64,000 nucleotides of DNA, from contig CAMDDJ010000006.1 in NCBI GenBank assembly GCA_945891385.1, positions 21,877-85,876 on the forward strand. Reading direction: 5' to 3'. Below are positions 36,464 through 46,016 of this stretch, one piece after another; position 1 is the first letter of the stretch, and each line of letters opens with the position of its first letter. The translations under genes were made by a program, and so were the position numbers. This DNA is from Candidatus Kuenenia stuttgartensis. GTDB lineage: Bacteria; Planctomycetota; Planctomycetia; Pirellulales; UBA1268. The notes beneath the pieces were generated by a model. The model saw nothing but the letters and a program-made list of their open reading frames with translations. It did not search any database and was not told the DNA's origin.

Positions 36464-37210
36464 ATGCCTCCCAATTTCCTGCCCTCATCGATCGTCCGCG
36501 CCGAGGGGCTGGAGAAGACGTTCGCCACCGCAGGCGTCGGCCCCGGTGTTCCGGCGGTTCAGGCGGTGGATTTGGACGTGGCCCGCGGTGAGTTCGTGGC
36601 GATCACGGGCGCCTCGGGCTCCGGAAAGAGCACGCTCTTGCACATGCTCGGCGGAATCACCCGGCCATCGGCAGGCCGTGTGCTCCTGGAAGACACCGAT
36701 CTCGCAGCCCTCGATGACGACGGGCTCGCGGCGATTCGCCGTCGGCGGATCGGGTTCGTGTTCCAGCGGTACAACCTCCTCCCGGAACTCTCGCTCGAGG
36801 AAAACGTGGCCCTGCCGTTGGTGCTCGACGGTGCGACGGCGGCCACATGCAGCGAGGCCGCCCGGGAGGCGCTCGCTGCCGTGGGGATGTCGCACCGGGC
36901 CGCCCACCGGCCCGACGCCCTCTCCGGCGGCGAGCAGCAACGCGGGGCGATCGCCCGCGCGCTTGTCACGAGCCCTGCCATCCTGTTGGCCGACGAGCCG
37001 ACCGGTGCCCTGGATTCAGTCAATTCCGCCAACGTGCTTGCGCTCCTCCAATCACTCGTCCGCGACCGCGGGCAGACCGTCATCCTGGTCACGCACGATC
37101 CTGGCATTGCAGCGGCAGCCGGTCGAATCGTGCGGATGAGGGACGGCCGGATCGTCGAGATCGTGCCGGGCGGATCAGCGGCGTGCGCGACCGAGGCGGC
37201 CCCGCGATGA
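36464..37210 (+). CDS. ABC transporter ATP-binding protein, LolD/MacB type
   Basis: A 248-aa ATPase. Walker A GASGSGKSTLLHMLGG, Q-loop FVFQRYNLLPELSLEENVAL, signature LSGGEQQRGAIARALV, Walker B ILLADEPTGALDSVNSANV and switch His VTHDPGIAAAA are intact. This subfamily pairs with FtsX-type permeases to extract lipoproteins or export peptides. The next gene, overlapping by 4 nt, is such a permease. The ATG at 36464 precedes the conserved VRAEGLEKTFATAGV; an upstream ATG at 36434 adds ten residues without a better site. Confidence 0.9.
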   Translation: MPPNFLPSSIVRAEGLEKTFATAGVGPGVPAVQAVDLDVARGEFVAITGASGSGKSTLLHMLGGITRPSAGRVLLEDTDLAALDDDGLAAIRRRRIGFVFQRYNLLPELSLEENVALPLVLDGATAATCSEAAREALAAVGMSHRAAHRPDALSGGEQQRGAIARALVTSPAILLADEPTGALDSVNSANVLALLQSLVRDRGQTVILVTHDPGIAAAAGRIVRMRDGRIVEIVPGGSAACATEAAPR

Positions 37211-39729
37211 GACTCTGGCACCTGCTTCTGAGGCAGTGGCGAAACCGGCCGGGCCGGGCCCTGGCGACGGCGGCCAGCGTGGCGGTGGCGGTGGCCGCCG
37301 TGGTCGCCACCTGGATCTCCGCCGACGCATCGCGGGCAGGTTATGGGCGGATCGCCGAGGCACTCGACGGGATTCCCGTGGTGGATGTTTCGGCCCGGGG
37401 CGGCGGCCGCTTCGTGATCGACGAACTGCCGCCACTCGCCGACGTGCCGGGCGTGCGGGCGGCCGTGCCCCTCATCTACCGCCCGGCCCGGCTGCTGCTC
37501 GATGACGGCAGGCGGATCACCCAACTGGCAGTGGGTGTGGATGCGGTGTCGCTCGTCAGGCTCGGGCTCTTGGAACTGGAGGCCGGGGAGCCCTGCCGCG
37601 ACGTGGACGAACTCCTGCTCGATGCGGCGCTCGCCAGGAGCCTCGGCCTTGGGGTGGGCGACGAACTGCTCGTGCCCGCCCGGCGGCGGCTGATTCCGCG
37701 GCGGATGCGGGTGAGCGGACTCGTGAAGCCAGGTTCGGCCGGCTGGTTCGCCGAGGGAGCCGACGTCGTGTTCGACATCCAGGTGCTGGAAGCGATGTCG
37801 CTGGCTACGGCCCTCGTGGATCGGGTCCGGGTGGCCGTGGCTGCCGATGCCTCGCGGCCGAAGGTGCAGCAGGCGATCGCCGCGCGGCTGCCGACCAATC
37901 TCGTGGCGGAGATCCCCGCCGGCCAGGCCAGCATGGCCGAAGATGTCCTCCATTCTGCCAATCTCGGCCTCGATTTCGTGACCGGACTCACCGTGGCGAT
38001 GGCGTTTTTCATCGTCGGCAACGCGATGCTGATGAACGTCACGGAACGGCGGCGAGGCTTCTCCCTGCTCCGACTGCTCGGCGCGACGGCCCGGCAGATC
38101 CGCCGATTTGTGACCACCGAAGCGGCGATTCTCGGCGCCGCCGGCGGCCTGGTCGGCGCCGCCGCGGGCCTCGCCGCGGCCGGACCGATCTCAGCCGGGA
38201 TCGCCCGGGCGCTTCAGGCGCCGGCCCTCGGCTTCGCCGTCCAGCCCTGGATCCTGCCAGCGGCCGTGCTCCTCGGCTTCTTGGTGGCGGTGGCCGCGGC
38301 CTGGTGGCCGGCCCGGGAGGCGACGGCGATCGATCTTCTCGAGGGGCTCGCCGCCGCTCCGGCACCGCCGCCTCAGGGCGTGCCGCTCACGTTCATCCTG
38401 GCCGTGGTGGGCTTTGCCCTGATCGCCCTGGTCAACCAGGCACTCGTGATTCTGGAGGTTCTTCCGCCGCGGATGACCGTGCCGGGCGGGATCACGCTTC
38501 TGTTGGCCTTCGTGGCGACGACGCCGATTCTCCTGCCGCCGATCGTGCGGGTGCTGGGATGGTTCGTGCCTCGGAGCCTCCGGATCGAGGGCATGCTCGC
38601 CACCGAACAGATTCTCCGGCAGCCCGTCCGCACGGCTCTCACGACGGGAGTCTTAATCGTGGCGGTCAGCAACGGCATCGGCCTCGGCCATGCGATTCGC
38701 GACAACGTCGACGACGTGCTGGGCTGGTATGGGCGGATGATGCGGGCGGACTGGGTGCTGTCCCATGCAGGGATGCTCCAGGGCGTCGCAGAAGCCCAGT
38801 CGCTCGATTCGAAGGAGGTCGAGAAGGAGGTGCGGGCACTCCCAGGCGTGGCCTCGGTCGAAGGCCTCGGCGTGACGACCGGTCGGGTGGCGGGGGGAGC
38901 CTGTGTGATCGTGGCCCGCGACGTTCCGGCCGACCAGCCGCTACCGCTCTTGCCCGTCGATGCCACCGAAGCGGAACTCCGAGCCGCCCTCGACCGGGGC
39001 GACGCGGTCGCCGGCACCGTCTTGGCCCGCCGTACAGGCATCAAGGCGGGCGACGAGGTGTCCGTCGAGGTCTTTGGCCGCACGGTGCCGGTGAAGATCG
39101 CCGCCCTCGTCGTGGACTACACCAGTGGCGGAGCCTCGCTGCACGTCCGCCGCGAAACGGCCCGCAGCCTGTTCGGGCTGCGGTCGGCCGACATCCTGCT
39201 CGTGACCGCCGAGCCAGGCCGGTCGGAGGAGCTCCGCGAGCCGCTCGAGCGAATTGTGGCCGACCATACGATGATCCTCCGGTCGTTCGGCGAGGTGCAG
39301 CGGTTCGTCGACCGGATCGTCGGCGGCGTCGTCAACTCGCTCTGGGCGATCCTGGGCCTCGGCTTCGTCGTCGGCAGCCTCGGCGTCGCCAACACCGTGA
39401 CGATGAACGTGCTCGAAAAGAAACGCACGCTCGGACTGTTGCGGGCGGTGGGTATGACCAGGGGACAGGTCACCCGGATGGTGGTGCTCGAGAGCCTCCT
39501 CCTCGGTGCGGCGGGCGGGCTGATCGGCCTGGCCGCGGGCCTTGTCACCGCCGTCTTCATCCAACTCGCAAGCCAGCCGCTCCTGGGCCATCCGATCAAC
39601 GTCACCTTCCGGCCGGGCGTGGTGCTCACGAACCTGGCCGCGGCGATCGCCGTCACAACGCTGGCGGCCTGGCTGCCGGCCCGCCGCGCCGTGAGGCTCG
39701 ATCTCCTCGAATCGATCTCGGCCGAGTGA
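37207..39729 (+). CDS. FtsX-family ABC permease
   Basis: An 840-aa membrane protein with two FtsX domains. The N-terminal helix (RALATAASVAVAVAAVVATW) is followed by a large periplasmic part and helices at about 255-380 (FVTGLTVAMAFFIVGNAMLM, GRRRGFSLLRLLGATARQIR-type loop). After a second periplasmic domain there are helices at about 715-835 (LWAILGLGFVVGSLGVANTV, KKRTLGLLRAVGMTRGQVTR, ending TLAAWLPARRAVRLDLLESI). This duplicated arrangement is typical of the LolCE-like/'duplicated FtsX' permeases that act with the ATPase upstream. Overlap ATGA with that gene. Probable substrate: lipid or lipoprotein, by inference. Confidence 0.85.
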   Translation: MRLWHLLLRQWRNRPGRALATAASVAVAVAAVVATWISADASRAGYGRIAEALDGIPVVDVSARGGGRFVIDELPPLADVPGVRAAVPLIYRPARLLLDDGRRITQLAVGVDAVSLVRLGLLELEAGEPCRDVDELLLDAALARSLGLGVGDELLVPARRRLIPRRMRVSGLVKPGSAGWFAEGADVVFDIQVLEAMSLATALVDRVRVAVAADASRPKVQQAIAARLPTNLVAEIPAGQASMAEDVLHSANLGLDFVTGLTVAMAFFIVGNAMLMNVTERRRGFSLLRLLGATARQIRRFVTTEAAILGAAGGLVGAAAGLAAAGPISAGIARALQAPALGFAVQPWILPAAVLLGFLVAVAAAWWPAREATAIDLLEGLAAAPAPPPQGVPLTFILAVVGFALIALVNQALVILEVLPPRMTVPGGITLLLAFVATTPILLPPIVRVLGWFVPRSLRIEGMLATEQILRQPVRTALTTGVLIVAVSNGIGLGHAIRDNVDDVLGWYGRMMRADWVLSHAGMLQGVAEAQSLDSKEVEKEVRALPGVASVEGLGVTTGRVAGGACVIVARDVPADQPLPLLPVDATEAELRAALDRGDAVAGTVLARRTGIKAGDEVSVEVFGRTVPVKIAALVVDYTSGGASLHVRRETARSLFGLRSADILLVTAEPGRSEELREPLERIVADHTMILRSFGEVQRFVDRIVGGVVNSLWAILGLGFVVGSLGVANTVTMNVLEKKRTLGLLRAVGMTRGQVTRMVVLESLLLGAAGGLIGLAAGLVTAVFIQLASQPLLGHPINVTFRPGVVLTNLAAAIAVTTLAAWLPARRAVRLDLLESISAE

Positions 39730-39799
39730 TCATGCGGGAGGCCCCACGGCCGCGCCCCGCCCCGTCCCACGGTCGCGAAAGCCACGAACTCCCCCGTCA

Positions 39800-41260
39800 A
39801 TGACGCCGCACCAGATCCTGACAGAGTCGTTCGGCCACGCCTCGTTTCGCGGCCCGCAGCAGGCGATCATCGACCGGCTGCTCGGCGGCGGCCACAGTCT
39901 CGTGATCATGCCGACGGGCGGGGGCAAGTCGCTCTGCTATCAGGTTCCCGCGCTCGTACTCGCCGCACGCGAGCGGGCGCTCCGGCCACTCGTCGTCGTC
40001 CTCTCGCCCCTGGTGGCCCTGATGAAGGATCAGGTCGACGCACTCACGGCCCGAGGGATCGACGCTGCCTTCATCAACTCGTCCCTCACACGCGAGTCGC
40101 GGGAACTGCGGCAGCAGGAGATCATCGCTGGCCGATGCAGCCTGCTCTATGTCACGCCCGAGCGGTTCCGCAAGCCGGAGTTTCGCGAGGCGATCCGCGG
40201 GCGAAGGGTGCCGCTCCTGGCCGTTGACGAGGCGCACTGCGTGAGCGAGTGGGGGCACGACTTCCGTCCCGACTACACGCGGCTCGCCGAGATTCGCCAG
40301 CTGCTCGGCGAGCCCGTCACGGTAGCCCTCACGGCCACGGCCACACCCGCGGTGCAGGCGGACATCCTACGGCAGCTCGGCCTCGAACCTGCGGCCGTGG
40401 CCGTGTTCCATGAGGGAATTGACCGCCCCAACCTCGCGATCGCCGTGGCAGAGTGCTGGGGCGATGACGACAAGCTCGAACATGTCGTCGCGTCGACCCG
40501 GCGTCACCTCGCCCCGGGCGCGACGGGCAGCGGCATCGTCTATTTCACGCTGATTCGCACGCTCGAACACTTCAGCACCCTCCTGCGACAGCAGGGCCTT
40601 CCCCACCGCCGCTACCACGGCGACCTCGACCGTGACACCCGTCGTCGGGTCCAGGCGGAGTTCATGGCGGGCCAAGGCGAACTGGTGCTTGCCACCAACG
40701 CGTTCGGGATGGGGATCGACAAGGACGACATCCGGTTCGTGATCCATGCCGAGGTCCCCGGCTCGATGGAGTCGTGGTATCAGGAGATCGGCCGAGCTGG
40801 CCGTGATGGTCAGCCGGCCGACTGCCTGCTGCTCTACGATCAGCGGGATCTCCTGACTCAGATGGAGTTCATCGAGTGGAGGAACCCCGAGCCCGCGGTC
40901 TACGAACGGCTCTACGACATCCTTGCCCGCCAGCCCGAGGAGGTCGCGGCCTTCGGCCTCCCTTGGCTGCGGGCGCGGCTCCAGGCCAGCGGCCGGCATG
41001 ACCGGCGGCTGGAAACGGCGCTGGCGATGCTGGAACGGCACGATGCGATCGAAGGTGAATGGCGAGACGAAGACCATGTGACCATCCGGCTGAAGGGCGA
41101 TCTGCCTTTGGAACTCACCGACGGCGAGGCCCTGGCCGCCAAACTTCGGCGCGATCGGGAGAAACTCCTCGCGCTGGTGGAGTTCGTGCAGCATCCGGAC
41201 GACCGCCGGGCCTTCATCCGCGACTACTTCGGCCTGCCGCTGCCGGGGCTCAGCCCTTGA
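39800..41260 (+). CDS. RecQ-family DNA helicase, lacking the C-terminal zinc and HRDC domains
   Basis: A 486-aa superfamily 2 helicase. Motif 0 SFGHASFRGPQQAIIDRLLG, Walker A MPTGGGKSLCYQVPAL, LSPLVALMKDQVDAL, DEAH-type VDEAHCVSEWGHDFRPDYTR, TATATPAVQADILRQLGL, VATNAFGMGIDKDDIRFVIH-type and QEIGRAGRDG are present. Where full RecQ carries a Cys4 zinc domain, winged helix and HRDC, this protein ends about 100 residues after motif VI (DRRAFIRDYFGLPLPGLSP). It is a short RecQ-like helicase, by sequence. It overlaps the end of the convergent rtcB by 11 nt. Confidence 0.85.
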   Translation: MTPHQILTESFGHASFRGPQQAIIDRLLGGGHSLVIMPTGGGKSLCYQVPALVLAARERALRPLVVVLSPLVALMKDQVDALTARGIDAAFINSSLTRESRELRQQEIIAGRCSLLYVTPERFRKPEFREAIRGRRVPLLAVDEAHCVSEWGHDFRPDYTRLAEIRQLLGEPVTVALTATATPAVQADILRQLGLEPAAVAVFHEGIDRPNLAIAVAECWGDDDKLEHVVASTRRHLAPGATGSGIVYFTLIRTLEHFSTLLRQQGLPHRRYHGDLDRDTRRRVQAEFMAGQGELVLATNAFGMGIDKDDIRFVIHAEVPGSMESWYQEIGRAGRDGQPADCLLLYDQRDLLTQMEFIEWRNPEPAVYERLYDILARQPEEVAAFGLPWLRARLQASGRHDRRLETALAMLERHDAIEGEWRDEDHVTIRLKGDLPLELTDGEALAAKLRRDREKLLALVEFVQHPDDRRAFIRDYFGLPLPGLSP

Positions 41261-42722
41261 TCACGCCCAGCGGAGTCAGCCGGGCCACTTTCAGCGACAA
41301 GCCGGCTCGGTGGACGACGTCCACCACCACGTCGACGTCCTTGTAGGCGGCGGGCTGCTCTTCGGCGAGTCCTTCCCGGCTGCGGGAGCGGGCGATCACG
41401 CCGGCCCGTTCGAGTTCGGTCCGGATGTCCCGTCCCTGGGCCGCTTTCGTCGCGGCAGTCCGCGAGAGGCATCGGCCGGCCCCGTGGCAGGTCGTGCCGA
41501 AGGATCGCTCGAGCGACCGCGGACCGCCCACGAGCACCCAGCTGGCCCGCCCCATGTCGCCCGGAATGATCACCGGCTGACCGAACGCGCGGTAGGGCTC
41601 GGGGATGTCGTGGTGCCCGGCGGGAAAGGAGCGAGTGGCGCCCTTCCGATGGACACAGACCTCCTTGTGAACGCCGGCCACGGCATGCTCCTCGAACTTC
41701 GCGATGTTGTGGGCCACGTCGTAGAGGAGCGTCATCCCCAGCGATTCCCAGGGATTGCCGAAGACTCGCTCGAACACCTCGCGAACCTGCCACATCAACA
41801 GCTGCCGGTTGCAGAAGGCGTAGTTGGCCGCGGCCCGCATCGCCCCCAGATATGCCCGCCCCTCGGGGCTCGCGATCGGCGCGCAGACGAGCTGCCGGTC
41901 GGGGAGCGTGATGCCGTATTTCGCCGGTGCCTCCCGCAGGGCCCGAAGCGCGTCGTCGCAGACCTGATAGCCCAGTCCGCGGGAGCCCGAGTGGATCAGC
42001 ACGCAGATCTGACCGGTCCGCAGGCCGAAGGCCGCCGCGACGGCCTCGTCCTCGACCCGATCGACCACCTGCACCTCGATGAAGTGGTTGCCCGCGCCGA
42101 CGGTGCCACACTGATCAGCCCCGCGGGCCAGGGCCCGGTCGCTCACCAGCCCCGGCTCGGCGTCGGGAAGGCAGCCTTCAGCCTCGACACACGCCACATC
42201 CTCGGCGGTGGCCAGGCCGAGCCGGGCGAGAAAGGGCACTCCCTCCTGCATCAAGGCTCGGAGCTCCTCCGGGGAAAACACCCGCCTGCCCCCCTGCCCC
42301 ACGCCCACCGGGATGTCCCGCATCAGCTGGTCGACCAGCGGCACGATCAGCGGCCGCACCTCGTCGAGCGTGAGGCTGGTCCGCACGAGTCGCACCCCGC
42401 AGTTGATGTCGTAGCCGACGCCACCGGGCGAAACGACTCCTCCGGCAGCCGGGTCGGTGCCGCAGACCCCGCCGATGCAGAAGCCATAACCCCAGTGGAT
42501 GTCGGGCATTGCCAGGCTCGCGATTTGGATGCCCGGCAGGCAGGCGACATTGGCGACCTGCTCGGCCGCCTGGTCGCCCTGAATCAGCGGCAGAAGCCGG
42601 TCGTCGGCGAAGATCGTGCCGTCGACCAGCATCCCCGGCTTGTACGACCGCGGAATCCGCAGCGTGACGTCGTCGATCCGTTCGAGCGGACCGCGGAAGC
42701 TCGGCCTGGTGATCTGGTTCAT
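41250..42722 (-). CDS. rtcB: RNA-splicing ligase RtcB
   Basis: A 490-aa GTP-dependent ligase that joins 2',3'-cyclic phosphate/3'-phosphate and 5'-OH RNA ends. Seen: MPDIHWGYGFCIGGVCGTDP, the metal Cys in GGVGYDINCGVRLVR, GTVGAGNHFIEVQVV, IHSGSRGLGYQVC, NIAKFEEHAV, and the guanylated-His motif CHGAGRCLSR at about residue 410. The length fits bacterial RtcB. Its activator archease is encoded immediately upstream with a 4-nt overlap, so the operon is archease-rtcB. Confidence 0.93.
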   Translation of the reverse strand: MNQITRPSFRGPLERIDDVTLRIPRSYKPGMLVDGTIFADDRLLPLIQGDQAAEQVANVACLPGIQIASLAMPDIHWGYGFCIGGVCGTDPAAGGVVSPGGVGYDINCGVRLVRTSLTLDEVRPLIVPLVDQLMRDIPVGVGQGGRRVFSPEELRALMQEGVPFLARLGLATAEDVACVEAEGCLPDAEPGLVSDRALARGADQCGTVGAGNHFIEVQVVDRVEDEAVAAAFGLRTGQICVLIHSGSRGLGYQVCDDALRALREAPAKYGITLPDRQLVCAPIASPEGRAYLGAMRAAANYAFCNRQLLMWQVREVFERVFGNPWESLGMTLLYDVAHNIAKFEEHAVAGVHKEVCVHRKGATRSFPAGHHDIPEPYRAFGQPVIIPGDMGRASWVLVGGPRSLERSFGTTCHGAGRCLSRTAATKAAQGRDIRTELERAGVIARSRSREGLAEEQPAAYKDVDVVVDVVHRAGLSLKVARLTPLGVIKG

Positions 42723-43144
42723 ATGTCGACGATGAAGGTGGCCAAAACGCCCGCGGCGGATCGCTCCACCGACAGCTCGTGCTGCGTGATCGCCTTGACC
42801 TCGTGGGCGAGCACGTGGCGGGCTGGATCATACCGCTCGCCTCGGGCGGTGGCCTGGATGCCGTCGTCGGTGACCGTCACGGCAAAATCGCGAAACAGCA
42901 TGCGGCGAAGCTCGAAGGCCGCGTGGAGTTCTCCGAGGAAGTCGAAGAGGAGCCAGGCGGGGTCGCTGCCGGGCACCGCGAAGGTCTCGACGACCTCCGG
43001 CCGAACCTGGTCGAGATCACCCGCGATGACCGTCGACAGCCCACTGGCGGCGTCGGCGAGGAGTTCCGCGAACGAGCTGGCCTCCACCCGCACCCCAAGA
43101 TCGGCCGTGTGCTCGAAGACCTCAAACATCGTTCCCTTCTCCAT
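42719..43144 (-). CDS. Archease, RtcB activator
   Basis: A 141-aa protein: MFEVFEHTADLGVRVEASSF, AASGLSTVIAGDLDQV, WLLFDFLGELHAAFELRRML and the C-terminal VKAITQHELSVERSAAGVLA are the archease landmarks. Archease lets RtcB turn over and accept other nucleotides. Start: ATG at 43144 (AGGAGG about 10 nt upstream) or ATG at 43129 (GGAGAAGGGA upstream); the first gives five extra residues. The stop overlaps the rtcB start (ATGA). Confidence 0.88.
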   Translation of the reverse strand: MEKGTMFEVFEHTADLGVRVEASSFAELLADAASGLSTVIAGDLDQVRPEVVETFAVPGSDPAWLLFDFLGELHAAFELRRMLFRDFAVTVTDDGIQATARGERYDPARHVLAHEVKAITQHELSVERSAAGVLATFIVDI

Positions 43145-43349
43145 ACGGCAACGGGCCTCCTGCCTCGAGATGCCGGCCGAGGCCCGCCGTCCGCGAGCGC
43201 CGCTCACGTGGCACTTCAGCCGGCCGGCAGCTGGCCCCACGTGCCCCGGAGCTTCGCAGCTTACCCACTTTTGCCAACGTCAGCCGTTGGCAGGGCCGCC
43301 GGTCGCCTGGTACAAGCCCGGCGGGTTGTCGCCACCGCTCACTGCGTCC

Positions 43350-44156
43350 ATGAACTCGCCCGTCTTCTGCCGTCCCTGTTTCGCTGCACCGGCATGCCTG
43401 GTAATCGCGATCGCGGTCTGCGCTGCCGGCTGCGGCACGACCCGCTGGAGCGATTCCAAGCGAACGGCCACCGAACAGATGCTCGTCTCCGACGCGGTGG
43501 AGCGGGCCGTGACCGCCATCGACATGCGTCCGCTCGCGGGCTATGCCGTCTTCCTCGACACGTCGTACATGGATGATGTGACCGACGCCAAATACCTGAC
43601 GAGCACGCTGCGGCATCAACTCCTCGCCTCAGGCTGCCGGCTGGCAGCCGACCGAGACGCGGCCGAGGTCGTCGTGGAGGCCCGAGCCGGCGCGCTCGGC
43701 ACCGACCGCTCCGACCTCCTGATCGGCCTGCCCGCGACGAGCGTGGAGGTGATGGGCAACGGCACGGCGCTCCCTGAAATCGCCGCGGCGAAGCGGACCG
43801 AACAGCGGGCCGTCGCCAAAGTGAACCTCTTCGCCTACGACCGCGCCAGCGGCCGGCCGCTCTGGCAGAGCGGCATCCAGCACGTCGCCAGCAACACCCG
43901 AGATCGCTGGCTGCTGGGCGCCGGACCGTTCCAAGACGGCGACATCCACGAACAAATGGAACTTGCGGGCGACAAGATGCCGTCGCCCTGGCGGCTTCGC
44001 AAGGAACAGGAGCAGGCCGACAGTCCGGCCGTCGCGGGCCAGGTCGATCTCCGCGGCCCGAAGGTCTTCGCCGCCCTCACGCCGAAGGATTCCGCGGTCG
44101 ACGATCGCAAGGTCATGGCCGACGACCGCCCCCGCGACCTGCCGCCGGTGCGGTAA
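43350..44156 (+). CDS. Planctomycete lipoprotein of unknown function
   Basis: A 268-aa protein with signal peptide CLVIAIAVCAAGCGTTRWS and lipobox AAGC. Residues 30-100 carry a pattern I recall from planctomycete hypothetical proteins: SDSKRTATEQMLVSDAVERA, VTAIDMRPLAGYAVFLDTSY, DVTDAKYLTSTLRHQLLASG and CRLAADRDAAEVVVEARAGA. Later parts are KVNLFAYDRASGRPLWQSG and a polar C-terminal tail. This resembles the GNA1162/LptE-like 'protein involved in envelope maintenance' pattern only distantly. The ATG at 43350 starts at the signal peptide. Function unknown. Confidence 0.6.
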   Translation: MNSPVFCRPCFAAPACLVIAIAVCAAGCGTTRWSDSKRTATEQMLVSDAVERAVTAIDMRPLAGYAVFLDTSYMDDVTDAKYLTSTLRHQLLASGCRLAADRDAAEVVVEARAGALGTDRSDLLIGLPATSVEVMGNGTALPEIAAAKRTEQRAVAKVNLFAYDRASGRPLWQSGIQHVASNTRDRWLLGAGPFQDGDIHEQMELAGDKMPSPWRLRKEQEQADSPAVAGQVDLRGPKVFAALTPKDSAVDDRKVMADDRPRDLPPVR

Positions 44157-44576
44157 GCACCGGGGCCCACCGGAACCCAGGCCTGCAGAAACAACGTTGC
44201 CTAGTCGGGGTTGCCCGTGCCCCGAGAGCCGGCCTAGGAAACCAGCGGAGCCGTGAATGGCGGAGCGCAGTTTCCTCGGAGTGAGCGCAGGCCTGGAGGG
44301 CCGGAGCGAACGTCCGGCGACGGGGCACGGGCAATTCCGACCCACACACGACGTCGCCTCCGCCCCTCCATACGCCCCGCCAGTGGGAACTTCCGGCTCT
44401 CACCCACGAACCACCGGGTGACCTGGCCCCGGCCCCGCGAAGTTTGCCCCGCACGCCCGGGCCGCGGCAAAAACAGGCTGGGGTTGCAATGCGGCGGATT
44501 TGAGGCAGGATTAGGGGCTTTCCTGGCCGAAAACAGGTCGGGAAATGCATCGCACACGTTTGCGGATATTGGAATC
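44157..44576. other. Intergenic region with a family B repeat; rplT leader
   Basis: The 420 bases between the lipoprotein and rplT hold one family B element (44203-44372). The remaining 200 bases are the probable rplT-pheS-pheT promoter and leader. I found no rpmI or infC here. The stretch near 44440-44576 is AT-richer than its surroundings and could hold a promoter or an L20 autoregulatory leader, but I could not define one. Confidence 0.6.
44203..44372 (+). repeat. Family B palindromic element, copy 3
   Basis: Left terminal repeat GTCGGGGTTGCCCGTGCCCCG (44204-44224) matches the reverse complement of the right one (44321-44341) at 19 of 21 positions. The inner inverted repeat is CCTAGGAAAC (44233-44242) and GTTTCCTCGG (44270-44279). 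The tail TCGCCTCCGCCCCTCCATACG is shared with the other copies. Confidence 0.85.
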
Positions 44577-44954
44577 ATGCGCACTAAAAATGTTGTGCCC
44601 CGGTTGCGGGCCAAGAAGCGGCTGTTCAAGCGGGTCAAGGGCTCTGTCGGTGGACGGCGGCGACTGCTCCGCACAGCCAAGGAATCCATCATCCGCGCCG
44701 GCGTGTACGCCCATCGCGATCGTCGCCGCAAGAAACGTGATTTCCGTCGCCTCTGGATCGTGCGGATCAACGCTGCGTGCCGCGAACGCGGCCTGCGATA
44801 CAGCCAGTTGATCGCCGGCCTCACCAAGATCGGCTGCGAACTCGATCGGCGGACGCTGTCGGAAATGGCCATCGTCGATCCAACTGGCTTCGACGCCGTG
44901 GTGGCGGCCGTGCGTGAGGGACTGGGCCTCCCGGAGCCGGCCGCGGTCGCGTGA
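44577..44954 (+). CDS. rplT: Ribosomal protein bL20
   Basis: A 125-aa large-subunit protein, needed early in 50S assembly. [61 protein letters not shown] and [20 protein letters not shown] and [17 protein letters not shown] are clear bL20 landmarks. It is a few residues divergent at the N-terminus (MRTKNV, where MPRVK/T is usual). It usually follows infC-rpmI; those are absent here and the gene instead leads pheS-pheT, with its stop overlapping the pheS GTG. Confidence 0.93.
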   Translation: MRTKNVVPRLRAKKRLFKRVKGSVGGRRRLLRTAKESIIRAGVYAHRDRRRKKRDFRRLWIVRINAACRERGLRYSQLIAGLTKIGCELDRRTLSEMAIVDPTGFDAVVAAVREGLGLPEPAAVA

Positions 44955-45973
44955 CAGACGTGGCAGCCACCGCGCTCGAAGCTTTCCGAACGGAACTCGA
45001 ACGCCTCCAGCGTGACGCGGCAACCGTGCTTGCAGCGGCTGTCGATGAGGCTGCGATCGAAGCGGCTCGCATCGAGTTTGCCGGAGCGAGAAGCGGCCGA
45101 TTGAAGGCCGCGCAAAAACTGCTCGGCGGCCTCGATCCCGCCGCCAAGCCGGAAGGCGGTCGGCTGTTCAACGAGGCAAAGGCCGCCGTGGCGGCGCTGC
45201 TCGAGGTGGCCCAGGAGAGGGTTGGCTCAGCCGAGGAAAGCCTTCCGCCCGTCGACGTCACGCTCCCTGGAGAGATCCTACCCCGGGGGCATATGCACCC
45301 GATTACCCGCACCATCCGCCAGGTGCAGGAGATCATGGGTCGGCTCGGATTCGAGAGCGTCGACGGCCCCGAAGTCGAGGATCAGTGGCACAACTTCGAA
45401 GCGTTGGCGATCTCGCCAGAACATCCCGCCCGGGACCCGCTCGACAACTTCTATCTTTCTGTCGCCCAGGCGGCCGACCCGCTCTTGCTCCGTTCCCAGA
45501 CCAGCACGGTTCAGATCCGGGTGATGGAGAGCCGTGAACCGCCGCTGCGGATCGTGTCCCTTGGCCGCGTCTATCGGCCCGACACGGCCGACGCCACCCA
45601 TTATCCGATGTTCCATCAGGTGGAAGGCCTGCTCATTGAGCCGGGCACCACGATGGCCCATCTCAAGAGCGTCTTGCGGCTGTTCGCCTCCAGCTTTCTC
45701 GGCGGGGATGTGCACGTCCGATTTCGCCCCTCGTTCTTCCCGTTCACGGAGCCGTCCGTGGAAGTGGATATGGAATGGGGTGGCCGCTGGGTCGAGATGG
45801 GCGGGGCCGGAATGGTCGACCCCGCGGTGCTCGCAGCGGTGGGCTACGATCCCGACGTCGTGACCGGCTTTGCCTTCGGACTGGGGGTCGAGCGGATCGC
45901 CGCCCGCCGCTACGGCGTGGATGACATCCGCGACTTTTACCGCAACGACGTCCGGTTCCTGAGACAGTTCTAA
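44951..45973 (+). CDS. pheS: Phenylalanine-tRNA ligase, alpha subunit
   Basis: A 340-aa class II aminoacyl-tRNA synthetase subunit that activates phenylalanine. The N-terminal coiled coil (about 1-85, [20 protein letters not shown] and following) precedes [20 protein letters not shown], motif 2-like [16 protein letters not shown] and [34 protein letters not shown] and the C-terminal [36 protein letters not shown]. The GTG start at 44951 overlaps rplT by 4 nt. The length matches alpha subunits of about 340 aa. Confidence 0.96.
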   Translation: MTDVAATALEAFRTELERLQRDAATVLAAAVDEAAIEAARIEFAGARSGRLKAAQKLLGGLDPAAKPEGGRLFNEAKAAVAALLEVAQERVGSAEESLPPVDVTLPGEILPRGHMHPITRTIRQVQEIMGRLGFESVDGPEVEDQWHNFEALAISPEHPARDPLDNFYLSVAQAADPLLLRSQTSTVQIRVMESREPPLRIVSLGRVYRPDTADATHYPMFHQVEGLLIEPGTTMAHLKSVLRLFASSFLGGDVHVRFRPSFFPFTEPSVEVDMEWGGRWVEMGGAGMVDPAVLAAVGYDPDVVTGFAFGLGVERIAARRYGVDDIRDFYRNDVRFLRQF

Positions 45974-46016
45974 CGGCAGCCCTGCTGTCGCCTCCTCTCG
46001 TGTCCCGCGTGATCCG

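Noticed and set aside
43145..43349. Extension of the lipoprotein at 43350 far upstream in the same frame
   Set aside because: The upstream frame is antisense to rtcB and archease; the lipoprotein signal starts at 43350.
44234..44372. Small protein encoded on the minus strand of family B (conserved APSPDVR-like frame)
   Set aside because: The frame is not kept in all copies; indels in other copies shift it, so conservation is at the nucleotide level.
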